A DNA stretch of 64,000 nucleotides from Plantago major (Eukaryota; Streptophyta; Magnoliopsida; Lamiales; Plantaginaceae): positions 67,184,371-67,248,370 of the forward strand of contig CM048842.1 in the NCBI GenBank assembly GCA_026545765.1. The letters are read 5' to 3'. Shown piece after piece: positions 21,021-31,330 of the stretch (its first letter is position 1; each line of letters starts with the position of its first letter). Both the position numbers and the translations under genes were made by a program. The notes beneath the pieces were generated by a model. It did no database searches. It was not told the DNA's origin and worked only from the letters and a program-made list of their open reading frames with translations.

Positions 21021-23336
21021 TTGAAGATGAGTTCAAGTAGTGAATCAACTAATAATAATGATGGGGAGGATAAGAAGGGTTTAGATATATTCCTACAATT
21101 TCTGGGCGACGAGGTTGAAATAAATGATGTGATTCCTGGGGTGTATAGGTTTGATCAATTGAGGAAGGATGCTTATGAAATGGCTCTGTCAAAGGATCCA
21201 AAAGTAGTGAGAGATATTGTGTACATTGTTTATCAAAAGGGTTTGCATAATAAGCGGTATGTTCTAAGTGATCTTGACTTGGACAAAATATTTAGATAGA
21301 AAACAAGAACTCTTATGTCTTTCAAGTGGAGGTGCCTGAAGAACTTGAAGCCTTGCACATGAAGAATCTACTGCCTTCAATTGACCCTGATATGATTATC
21401 CAAAATGTGTTAAAGGAAATGGGTGGTCCCAGTAAGGAGGGCTGTAACAGTAGAGATGACTCTGGTAAAGAGGATACTGGATTAAGAGAGGGGTCTGAAG
21501 GTGAAGAGGGGTGTAGGGATAACCTGCAGGGATCAGAAAGTGAGGTGGGGGCTAAAGGTGAAGAGGTATGTAAAGGTATAGAGGAAACTACAGGTAAAGA
21601 GGGGTCTACAGATGAGACGGATGAAACTGAGGGTATGAAAGCTTTGAAGGATCTAATAGAAACCTATAATTCTGATGAATACAAGAACATTATAGAGGGT
21701 GTGGTGGATTCAAAAGCAGGAGATGATACTGATGAATTGATGGAGGCTACTGAGGTAGTAGAGGAGGATCACCAAGTTGATGATACAGAAGAATTGATGG
21801 AGGATGCAGAGGTAGGAGAGGATGAAGTGAAGGATGATGGTTGTTCTGCACCAAAGGATGATGGAAGTGAATTACAGGAGGATGATGATGTACATGATGC
21901 TGCCAGAGATGATGAGGATGGAGGAGATGATGATAGAGGAGATGATGTTGGTGTAGATGAGGAGGATGATGTACATGATGCTGTCAGAGATGATGAGGAT
22001 GGAGGAGATGATGAAGGAGGAGATGATGTTGGTGTAGATGAGGATAATGATGGTGGAGATGCTCATGTAGAGGGGGATGGTGTAGATGATGATGTAGAGG
22101 AGGATGTTGCAGAGGATGATGTGGAGGAGGTTTGTGTACAAGAGGATTCTGTAGAGGATGATGTGGAGGGGGTTGGTGTAGAGGAGGATGCTGCAGAGGA
22201 TGATGTGGAGGAAGAAGATGAGGATGCTGCTGTAGAGGATGAGGATGAGGTTGAGGAAGAAGATGAGGATGAGGTTGATGATAGACCTGTGTTTGTTATT
22301 CCTGAAGATCCATTGGCTATTCCTGAGTTTCAAGCTGGTATGATTTGCACAAATTGTATTGTATTATTTGAATTATTAGTACTTGCATTAATTTTAGTTG
22401 TTTAATTAAAATGGTGTTTGAATTACTTGTGTCACAGGAATGGTGTTTGATAACATTACTGCATTTAGATCAGCATTATAAGAGCATGCCGTAAGGGCTC
22501 GAATCAAACTAAGTAGAATCAAGAATGAGCGGAAAAGGGTTACAGTAAAATGTGCAGCAACTGGCTGCACATGGAGGATTCATGCAAGCCCAACTGTTTT
22601 GGAAGAGCCTGAGTTTATGGTGAGGACATATTTCCCAGAACATACATGTTCCAGACCTGAAGTGAACAAGTTTGTGGACTGTAAATAGGTTGTTGACAAA
22701 TTACTGCCTCTTTTGAGAGAGAATCCAGATGTGGAATTCCAAGCATTGAGGGATGAGCTGAAGAAGTATAATGCTGAGGCTCCCTACATGAAAATATATA
22801 GAGGTAAAAGAAAAGCTCTTGAAGTTATTCAAGCTGAGAGTGGTCGACGAAAGAAGTCGAGGAAATCTCAGACGGTGAAACAAACAGTGCCCAGGAAGAA
22901 AGCTGTAACAATGAAGTGCAGCAATTGCAGTGAAATTGGTATGTTTTTTGTTGCCTACTATGTTTATTTTTGAGCCTCTTGTTATGTGTGATCCCCTTTT
23001 TGCTATAAGTATTTTTCCCCCTTAAACAGGACACAATGCTAGGGGCTGCCCTCAAGATCCAAATTGGAGTAATAAGGTTGTGAGGGGAAAGAAAACCAGA
23101 ATAAGAAATGTGAGTTTCTGAGGCCACAATACTAATCTTTTAAGCTCTACTTGTCCTTTCAAATTGAAATAATTATTTCCAATGCAGGCTAGGAAAACCA
23201 TGCCAGAAGATAGGCCCCTGCTTGATTTAATTGGAAGAGATAGGCCTAGCTCATGGAAGCCTGGTAGACATACCAAGGCCCTGGCAGAGTCATCAACCAA
23301 GAGAAGGAAGATATCTGAAATGCTTTCCTCCAGCTG
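21021..23336 (+). pseudogene. MULE transposase copy with deleted catalytic core (MULE-B)
   Basis: Four exons can be traced: 21021-22337, 22438-22938, 23030-23109 and 23188-23336, all with GT-AG borders. The N-terminus (GVYRFDQLRKDAYEMALS) is followed by a Glu/Asp-rich low-complexity stretch (about 21440-22290, with repeats such as DDVHDAARDDEDGGDD). Exon 2 begins with the Mutator DNA-binding domain (GMVFDNITAFR, CAATGCTWRIHASP, EHTC). After YRGKRKALEVIQ (about 22835) the sequence jumps to the basic C-terminus with a zinc knuckle split by an intron (CSNCSEIG / HNARGC). About 400 residues, the whole DDE core and SWIM finger, are missing. Stops near 21297, 22480 and 22686 and a frame change near 21297 add to the damage. 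Its introns match those of MULE-A. Confidence 0.75.
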
Positions 23337-23652
23337 AATATAACTGACAATGTTTTAAGGTTTTCTGAAGTTATTGGATGCTTGTAAACCATTAATTTTC
23401 TTAAGGCAATATAATGGAAAAAAAGTTGCGTGAAATAGTAATAAAACTGGCAGGGGTGTTTAAAGTAATACGGGATGAAATAGTAAAGAAAATAACATGT
23501 TCATTAGAAACTTAAATTGTATATATTATGGTAGTAACATTTAAACAACTATAAATACTGGGAGGGGCGTCTAAAGTAAGAAGGGATACAATAGTAAACT
23601 ATTCGACATGATAATTACATACTTAAATAGGTAGTTTTATTTTAACTACATC

Positions 23653-24339
23653 TTAATAACGACCAACCCTTCCCCTAGGGTACATTAGAGCTGACACATA
23701 CCACCTTTCACACCGATTCTCGAGCCTCTCTACAAATGCTTCGCCGTTACGTTCATCCTCCTCCCACATGGCTTCAACAAATGAAGGTATCGTCTCCGGA
23801 TCTTCAATTTCGTGACGCGGCACTCCATCTGGAAGCGCGTAACCATTGTCAGGTCCGGTACCGAACTCGAATTCACAGTCCCGCATGTACACCTCCACAA
23901 CTAGACGACCACTGTGCATCATATTAACCCACATCATCTCTATGAAGTCATCATTCTCAATTGGTGTCAACCCTTCCGGCATAGTTTGTCCGCATCGTAG
24001 GTACCAAGCCAGTGTAGGCGCAGGTGTTCTTAGATGCATCCTATACACAGCGTAGAACAACTCACGGAATTTGAACTCCTCGGGGTCCACATGGTGGATG
24101 TATTTGGTGTAACCTCCATCGTAGGTCACATTTTCGCTCTCATTCATAGAGAATCGAGATCCAACTTGAACCACTATGCTGCGTAGGTTGGACGGATCTA
24201 TAACCGATGAACACAAAAAAAGCATGTATAAGACAAATGTCTGTGAATCTATTGAAACGGAGACATGAAAGGAAAACAAACCTGGACCAGAACCATGGTA
24301 AACACGTGACCGTTTGACACTTGCATTTGTGTTAGCCAT
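23653..24339 (-). CDS. PB1-like domain protein, stand-alone, MULE-associated
   Basis: Two exons, 24339-24282 (MANTNASVKRSRVYHGSGP) and 24197-23653, with GT-AG borders, encode about 200 aa. The body (SIVVQVGSRF, YDGGYTKYIHHVDPEEFKF, LAWYLRCGQTMPEGLTPIEN, VEVYMRDCEF) matches the layout of the PB1-like domain usually found at the N-terminus of plant MULE transposases: a strand pair, a Y.DH.D..E.. loop, a WY..PG..L..GL.PI segment and a VE.YV strand. Here it is a separate small gene ending RGRVGRY with no DNA-binding or DDE domain. It lies downstream of GRF-2 on the same strand. Function unknown; a protein-interaction role is inferred from the fold type. No break is visible. Confidence 0.6.
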   Translation of the reverse strand: MANTNASVKRSRVYHGSGPGLFSFHVSVSIDSQTFVLYMLFLCSSVIDPSNLRSIVVQVGSRFSMNESENVTYDGGYTKYIHHVDPEEFKFRELFYAVYRMHLRTPAPTLAWYLRCGQTMPEGLTPIENDDFIEMMWVNMMHSGRLVVEVYMRDCEFEFGTGPDNGYALPDGVPRHEIEDPETIPSFVEAMWEEDERNGEAFVERLENRCERWYVSALMYPRGRVGRY

Positions 24340-24691
24340 CGTGTTGATTTTATGCAGATTTAATTGATACAGTTTCTGTATTTATAAAGGAAAGATTTTC
24401 AAGGGGAACAGGCACAATTATTGGATAGACACATAGTGTTCGGTGCAACTATTCGTGAAAGGTTTCATTGCATTTAAAACTTAAAACCCTTCATTGAAAC
24501 GTTACATTAATAACTGGTAGGGGTTACAAAAGTAATACTAACCCTACAATCAGCCCTTTCTGATAATTATCACTTAACACCGAATTAATCACCACAACAA
24601 AAGAGGTTACATTCCGAGAAAATTCGTCAACAAAATACATGGTGAACCAAACCTAAGAAATACTAATACAGCTAACTAAATAGGCCTACAT

Positions 24692-25259
24692 TCATAGAAT
24701 CCAAGCAAACACACCTACTGCAATTACACACAAACCTAGAAACAATTTATCGAACTTCATGTACTTCTTTATCATACCTTCCATCTCACTGATCTTACTC
24801 AGCAGCTGTGCCTTCTCTGCAACAAGACCTTTATACATATACTCAACTTGTGCTAAAGTACACTCTGCATCTTCTTTATCCCCACGGATAGCAGTTAACA
24901 AATGACGAACCCTAGGCGGCAACGGTCAGCCACCCATTCAAAGTAACCACATCCATTGGGCTGTGCCATTAAACTGATTGAGTTATACATATCTTACATA
25001 ATAACCCCTTGCATTTATATAACACCTCTAACAGAAAACCTTTGAAAATACCCACTACGTTTAGTAAGTATAGTGACGAGGAACTTACATATTTCGGGCA
25101 CTTCAAGTACGGACGGCCTGGATCATCTGTCCAACAAACACCTTCAACGGCTATCTGGCGGGGTTCACACTTACACCAATCGAATTGATCCATGAGAAAC
25201 TCAAACTCTCTTTGTATAAGGGAATTACTTGAAGAGGACCACGTACCTTGACTCACCAT
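24692..25259 (-). pseudogene. Tail-anchored GRF-type zinc-finger gene (GRF-2), one frame change
   Basis: Exon 1 (25259-25089) encodes 57 residues with C29-x-C31 (DWCKCEPRQ) and DDPGRPYLKCPKY, the NPGR-x-F..C signature of GRF fingers. Exon 2 (24960-24692) opens PNGCGYFEWV, supplying the last Cys. The intron is GT-AG (TAT|GTAAGT, GCACAG). A frame change near 24925-24930 separates the finger from the rest, which in the next frame reads PPRVRHLLTAIRG, a coiled coil (TLAQVEYMYKGLVAEKAQLL) and a C-terminal membrane segment (LFLGLCVIAVGVFAWIL). The architecture is the same as GRF-1, with the intron at the equivalent place inside the zinc finger, so the two are paralogs. A G15 run lies 95 bp upstream, as for GRF-1. 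Confidence 0.65.
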
Positions 25260-26228
25260 CGTTGGATCTGTGGTTTAGTTTGGAATTTCAGATAAATGAG
25301 GGTTTGTGTTTGGATCTGTGGATGTTGGGATCATTTACGGGACAATTGGGGATGGGGGGGGGGGGGGGACCTGGGTGTTAACTAGGGTTTTTTTCCCCTT
25401 CACCAACAGTACTAATTCGTTTCCTATGGTTTAACAGTCAACTTATAGGAATTCGTCAGACTTCACTGAGGAGGACGCAAGAAGTTACAAGGGGATTTTC
25501 AAGTGATGTCATTTAATTTCAGAATCTGGTAGGGGTTCTTCAAGTTATGTTATTTCATTTCATTTCAGACAGTAAAATTGAATAACAAATTAATAGAAAC
25601 GGAATCCATTTTATATCATTATTAAAATTAAAGATAATACATATAAAATTAAAATTACATCTCAACAATCAGAGAGAGGCAGCAAATTCCATGAGCTCCT
25701 CCAACTGTGCATCAGCCACTTGAAGGATGGAATTGTTGCACCTTTCACCCTGATATGTCAACGCGAGATGACAGTCCACGTTAATGAAAGTTCAGTCGGT
25801 GCTTGACTTTGGTTACTGGAAACATGTGATTTAATTAAGGGGGAATTCGGAAAACTGGTAGGAGTTACGAAACTAATATTCATGAAAAGTCATAAAAAGT
25901 TACATGACAAGTTACATGGCTGATAACCGATACAACCGATACCAAAAGATACATGGCTAATATTAATGGTAGGGGGTACAACCGATACCAAAAGTCATGA
26001 AAAGTTACATGGCTGACAAGATAATTAAGAACATTCACTACATATTACGAATCAAGTTCCTAATGATAATATTACGCATGTAAACATGTTGAACACAACT
26101 GTTTACGGTCATAATAACTAACTGGGTCAAAATAATGTTTGGTCAAAATATAGTGGTCAAGTGGTATGGACTAAAAAAAAGGCTATAGATCATATCACCA
26201 CTAAGTCAGTCAGTCTTCTATCCCTTCT
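25260..26228. other. Spacer between GRF-2 and MULE-A 3' end
   Basis: It holds a G15 run (25354-25368), motif copies at 25525 and 25854, and a short minus-strand frame ending at about 25675 (LALTYQGERCNNSILQVADA, then QLEELMEFAASL and a stop) that looks like the last exon of a small unknown protein. Around 25915-26005, the words ACCGATACCAAAAG and GAAAAGTTACATGGCTGA occur twice each. Confidence 0.5.
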
Positions 26229-28243
26229 TCAGTTCTGGGTAGAAGAAATCCTTTTCTTCTTCTGCTTCTTACTTCCTTGGTCCAAAACAAGAGGTTGTGA
26301 ACTGCAAAGTCTTTTGGGTGCACGAACAGGTCTTCCAGATGCTCTCCTTGATGACTCTGGTTGGTCTCTACCAATAAGTTCAGCTATAGGCCTGTCTTCA
26401 GGCATCGTTCTGGTTGCCTGCAGTGAACATATTACTTTAGTAACCCCTACCAGTTATTAAAGAATTCTCACAAAACTTATAATAAGTTTGAACTCAACGC
26501 ATTACTTTAGTCACCCTTGACAGAAAGGTCTTTCATATATTGACACACAACTATGCTTCACTTTGAACAGTGAACATATTACTTTAGCAACCCCTACCAG
26601 TTTTTACATAATTTTCACACAACTTTGCATCACCTTCACAGATGCTATGATTATTAAAAAAACTCACCCAAATACGCCTCTGAGCTGTTCCCTTGGGCCT
26701 CACTGGTTTCCATGTTGAGCTTCTTGGGCATCCCCTAGAATTATGACATGTTTCACGCAGACATCAACATAATAATAATAAAAGGGGTGTAGTAGTAAAT
26801 GGGGTGTATAATTTTTTTTTTAAATTACCAGCTTCATTGCAAATTATGCACCGGTTCTTAGCATTCTTGTGTTTGCGCACTTCTTCACTAACTTTCCTTC
26901 TCCTGGTTTTCTTAGGCCTCCTAATACGCTTTAATACGCCAGGGGGTTACACAAACTTTGGCATTACATGGTCCATCGGAGGCCACATGGTTTCATGAGG
27001 CACATGATGGATAATGGGAGAATATGCATCCATGAATCTTGACACATAGAAACTTTGGTCACAGAATTTCTCCACGTCCAACCTATTGTATCTGAGGCAC
27101 TTGATTCCATGTTTGCATGGCACCCCAGCAATCTGCCATTCACCGCAATCACAGTGTCTTTCCGTTATGCGCACTATGAACCCTTTGTTCTCATCGAAAA
27201 TCATATACTCATCCTCACATGAAGATGTGATCCTCAATCTGTATGGGTCTTCAATGTTATCCCTTAGCCTTTTCTGTGTGTTAGGGCAAGTAAGCCCAGT
27301 CATCCGCAAACCCTCCAGCCTTTTCTGTTTCATGCATTCCATCAATTTGCCCCTAATCCCTTCCATTGCTTTATGCACACTCAAACCCCTAAACTCACCA
27401 ATCCATGCATTGAAACTCTCAGCCACATTGCTTGTCACATGGTCATTCTTCAAATCAGGGTCGAATTTGTGCCTAGCCCACATGGTTAATGGAATCTCCA
27501 TCAACCACCTGTATGCGCCAGGTCTTTTATCCTTTAGCTTCTCCATTGCCCATATGAACTTGGTCTCATTAAAGGCCTTGCATGCGATCCAGAACCACCT
27601 TTTCACAAAACTCCCAGTGTGCTTACTCCTCATGTTGGCATAAATGTGCCTAGCACATTTCCTATGAGTTGCTTGAGGGACACTCTCTTTAATAGCTTCA
27701 ATATGTCCCTGACATATCATGAATATAACATTATGTCTTTATAACTGGTAGGGGGTTTCGAAGTAAACTAATATTTAATTAAAATTTATAAATTTATAGT
27801 GGTGATTGAATAATGGTTGGGGGTTTCAAAGTAAACTAATGTATAATTGTAACTTAAATTCGTAATGGTCAGTGAATAACTGGTGGGGGATTTCAAAGTA
27901 AACAAACATGTAATTAAAACTTAAATTCAAAGTGATGATTTTGTTACCTTCTGTCGATCGGTGGTGAATGTCCATTTCTTGTTTGCCCACCCTCCAACAA
28001 AGATTCCCATGCAATGGAAGAAGTTCCATGCTTCCCGGTTCTCAATAGCCACAACAGCAAAACAGAGAGGATATATCCCACCATTGGGATCAAGTCCAAT
28101 TGCACTCAGCAACACACCTCCTTTAGGACCATGTAGGTGACAACCATCCAAAGTAATCCATGGCTGACAACCCTTTGCGAAGCCTTCAACCATTGGATCT
28201 AGTCCAAAGAAAAACTGCTTGAATTGGGGAGCAAAAGGAATTT

Positions 28244-28262
28244 GGGGGGGGGGGGGGGGGGG
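28244..28262. repeat. G19 homopolymer in MULE-A exon 2
   Basis: On the coding strand it encodes a proline run. The reading frame before it (ISLELVVD) and after it (PFAPQFKQFFFGLD) differ, so its length decides the frame. Confidence 0.85.
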
Positions 28263-29840
28263 TCCACCACCAATTCCAGTGAAATTGTACTACCCAGATT
28301 AGACTGTTTAACCATTTCACAATATCTAGGTAGTAGGCTATAAGCCTGACCATCTCCACCTGCTATAATATCCAATGCCTTGGCTCTCCCTCTGTAAAGT
28401 GACATGTATGGAGGTATCACATTTAACTTCTTCAGTGCAGCCCTCATGGCATCAACAATCATCTTAGGATTCTCTTTCAGCAGGGGAACTAACTGATCAA
28501 CAATCCAAGCCAGGGGTGCGCACCTGTCAACATTTGCCCTAACACATGTGTGTTCTGGGTGGTGGGTTTTCACCATAAAAGTAGGGTTTCCTGGAACTAT
28601 TGGGCTTGCATGAATCCTCCATTGGCATCCAAGTGCTGCACACTCACATGTAACCATAGTACTCTCATTCTTGATTTTCTGCATCCTAATTCCAGCTCTA
28701 ACACCATGCTCTCGCAGAGCTTTTCTAAAGTCATCAACATCATCAAAAACCATCCCTGTCAATAGAACATGTTATGTTAGTAAAATAATCATGCATTTAA
28801 TGAATACCACAACATACTAGATGCCAAAATATACATCCATCATACAAGATTAATAAAACTAGACCAACTTGTCATCATTACTTTTGTATCCATTTCTAAA
28901 AACCAGAAGATTATTAAGCTAGTGAAGTTTTGAAGATTACTTGTGTAACCCTTACCATACCTTAACAGAAAGAAGATTAATAAACTGGTAAACTTATGAA
29001 CATTACTTAGGTACCCCTTACCAGAACAAAACATAATTTTTAAAAATACTCGACTTCTGTTCATTACTTATGTTTACTAGAAAAATAGAACTAAGGAAAC
29101 ATACCTTTCTTAAATTCAGGAACGTCCAATTCACCTTTAGGAACACAAAACTCAGGCCCCTCCATCCAAGTATATTCAACATCATCATTTTCTGAGTCAC
29201 TGATGCGGATGTCATTTTCATCACCCTGGTAGTTATCCAACAAGTGATGGTTATCAACAAAAGCAACCAATTGATTCTGCTCATCTCCACCTATTTCCTT
29301 GTTGACTTCACCATCAGATTCTTTCTCACCATCTTCACTCTCCAGTTTCTCAGTGCTCTCTTCTTATAGTTTCTCAGTGACTTCCTCATCTCCACTGTCA
29401 GCCAAGTTGACTACTGGAATCTTATCACCTCCTTAATCACCACTATCTACCAAATCAACCAGTGTAATCTTATTCCCTTCTTCATCAACATAGTCATCCT
29501 TTTTTTCTCTAACCTCATTAAGTAAACTAGACAGTTCGGTAATCACATCTCTATCTCCCTCAACATGAAAACCTCTCACAGGAGACCACACTGGTCTGGG
29601 TCCTCTAGGAGCCATCTGTCTTTCGTAACTGAAGAGGTGGTCAAAGCCTGACTCATCAGAAGATGTATCATCACTTGTCTTCAGCTTCTCAGGTGTCTTG
29701 CACACTGCCTTCTTACTTGAACCACCTATATTACTTTGAGGTTGAGGCCCCTCGTCAAGACAACGCTGACCACCAAACTCTTCATCAGTCTCTCCACCCT
29801 GATCATCATCATCATTCTCAGGCTCCAACTCATGATCAGT

Positions 29841-29857
29841 CCCCCCCCCCCCCCCCC
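29841..29857. repeat. C17 homopolymer in MULE-A exon 1
   Basis: On the coding strand it encodes a glycine run inside the acidic linker. The frame before it (DDDVCQSDD) and after it (HELEPENDDDDQGGE) differ. A second C17 run lies at 30521-30537, upstream of the start codon. Confidence 0.85.
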
Positions 29858-31079
29858 ATCATCACTCTGACATACATCATCATCACTATACTCGAACACC
29901 TCATCATCACTATCAGAACCCTCATTCTGAATGCAATCCGGCGACTTCTCTACCGACTCTTTCACAATCAAATCCGGATCCATAGGTCTCAGCATTTCCA
30001 TGTCTCTCAAGAAGTCAACTGCATTAGGCACCTCTACGTGAAACACATAGTATCTTTGTTTTGTTGACAGAATCATATCGAAATCACTCTCAGAAAGTAT
30101 GTACGTTTTGAAGTACTCTACACCGTCATATGTGTATGGATAATACACATAGACCATGTCTCGATGAATGTTAGACTTCTCCTGTTGAAGTACTTTCCAC
30201 TCGCTCTCCAAGACCATGTCGTGAGCCTCTTCCTTCAACTGATTGAAGGAATACTCACCAGCCCTAACATCAGTTATGACAACCTGTTCTTCACCATGAT
30301 GGATGAAGATATCATAAGATGAATGCGTACTCATCTTTGTCGAACCTGTACAAAAAAACAGTTAGGGTTACCCAAACAGTTAACTTCAAAACTCCTTGCG
30401 CAAACATAAAATAACCTAGATTGTTAAAACCTTTTACTCGTAACACTAAAACCCCTTATGGGATTATTTACTTGCAAACACATGCCTAAACCCCTTGTTC
30501 AAAACCTAAAATCTTACAAACCCCCCCCCCCCCCCCCTAAAAAATTGATATCTCAGATTTACATAAATACTCCTTGTAGATCTGGTACCCCTCTCTCATA
30601 AAAACGCAAATTTATAAACAACAAACCAAAACCATACGATTCAGTTTTGATGTTCAACATATCAACGTCAAATTGCTTGGATTACCACCATTCATGTTTT
30701 CAAAACACCAACACTCGCATATACACCATTAACATACATAATAAGAAAGCTTCAACACTCACCTGTCGAATTTCAAACACAATTGCGGGTCCTCTGTTTC
30801 AAATTCACTATTCCAGCAACTGATTCCGTTCACCAGTGCTAGTGAGGCCGAAAATAGAAGAAACACGAAATTCGAGGTAGTGTAGTGTAGTGCTCTGATT
30901 TTTGTGGACAAAGTGAAAGAAGAAGAAGAAGATGGTAGGGAAGAAGAAGTTGTGAAAGAAGAAGAAAAGAAATTGATTTAAGAAGAAGAAGATGGCAGGG
31001 ACAAAGTTGGCATTTCATAATTCCAATTTTATTTTCCGGGAAAAAAAAATTCAACGACATTGACCGTCAGTCAATGCCG

Positions 31080-31200
31080 TTAGTCAACTTTAACGTTAGG
31101 GACCAAATACAGGGGAGGGACTGATTTGTAATTTCTGAAAGTTGTGGGGTATAAAATGGGGGGGGGGGTATTATACAAGGGGTCAAAATGTAATTTACCC
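31080..31200. mobile_element. MULE-like terminus next to the HKT gene
   Basis: The sequence closes with GGGGTCAAAATGTAATTTACCC at its right edge (31179-31200; core AATGTAATTTACCC). Read from the outside it starts GGGTAAATTACATTTTGACC, similar in layout to the left edge of the second MULE at 56725 (GGGTCAATTACATATAGGCC). It lies on the 5' side of MULE-A. I could not find a matching opposite end or a 9-bp duplication, so the element's full extent is unknown. The 30335-31080 stretch is MULE 5' non-coding sequence (a purine-rich GAAGAAGAAG block near 30915-30990). Confidence 0.45.
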
Positions 31201-31271
31201 TTAGTCACAGTGGCAGATAGCTTGACTCATAGCAGAACGTTCGATCACGAACTTGGCTTATTATGTCTCCC

Positions 31272-31279
31272 CTATATAT
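31272..31279 (+). promoter_or_regulatory. Probable TATA box of the HKT gene
   Basis: CTATATATA stands 52-59 bp upstream of the HKT start codon and about 72 bp from the MULE-like terminus, leaving a short leader (ATTACATTAACAAATAAC). Confidence 0.6.
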
Positions 31280-31330
31280 ACTCACTACGATTTCCAATCT
31301 TATTACATTAACAAATAACAATAAAGAAAC

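Larger units (their letters stand above)
23446..29024. repeat. Dispersed ~25-bp motif (ACTGGTAGGGGTT...AAGTAATA), 13 copies
   Basis: Plus-orientation copies start at 23446, 23557, 24513, 25525, 25854, 27744, 27813 and 27878. Inverted copies (ATTACTTTAGTAACCCCTACCAGT-like, split here as ATTACTTTAG + TAACCCCTACCAG) start at 26431, 26501, 26578, 28936 and 29002. The core is ACTGGTAGGGGTT, 3-5 variable bases, then AAGTAATA or AAGTAAAC. Copies sit in intron 1 (two), intron 2 (three) and intron 4 (three) of the MULE-A gene and in spacers near the PB1-like and GRF-2 genes. Weaker variants occur near 25966 and 26780. The words resemble the MULE-like terminus at 31180-31200. Confidence 0.75.
26229..30334 (-). 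pseudogene. MULE transposase, full domain set, broken (MULE-A)
   Basis: Five exons on the minus strand: 30334-29105, 28755-27948, 27708-26829, about 26749-26668 and 26417-26229. Order: N-terminal ubiquitin/PB1-like region (GEYSFNQLKEEAHDMV), acidic linker, Mutator DNA-binding domain (GMVFDDVDDFRKAL, CEC..LGCQWRIHAS), DDE core (D in ITLDGCHLHG, D in FTTDRQK, E in NVAESFNAWI), SWIM finger (CDCGEWQIAGVPCKH) and a C-terminal zinc knuckle. Transposase would cut and move elements carrying matching ends. Damage: stops near 29433, 29367 and 26947; a lost AG acceptor before exon 4; and frame changes coinciding with C/G runs at 29841-29857 and 28244-28262, which could also be sequence-length errors. 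Each intron carries copies of the recurrent motif. The start is the ATG at 30334. Confidence 0.85.

Noticed and set aside
21872-22333. Minus-strand Ile/Leu/Tyr-rich 153-aa ORF
   Set aside because: Antisense shadow of the Asp/Glu-rich repeat in the MULE-B linker.
27086-27643. 185-aa plus-strand ORF
   Set aside because: Lies exactly opposite MULE-A exon 3, which has clear domain motifs; a shadow.
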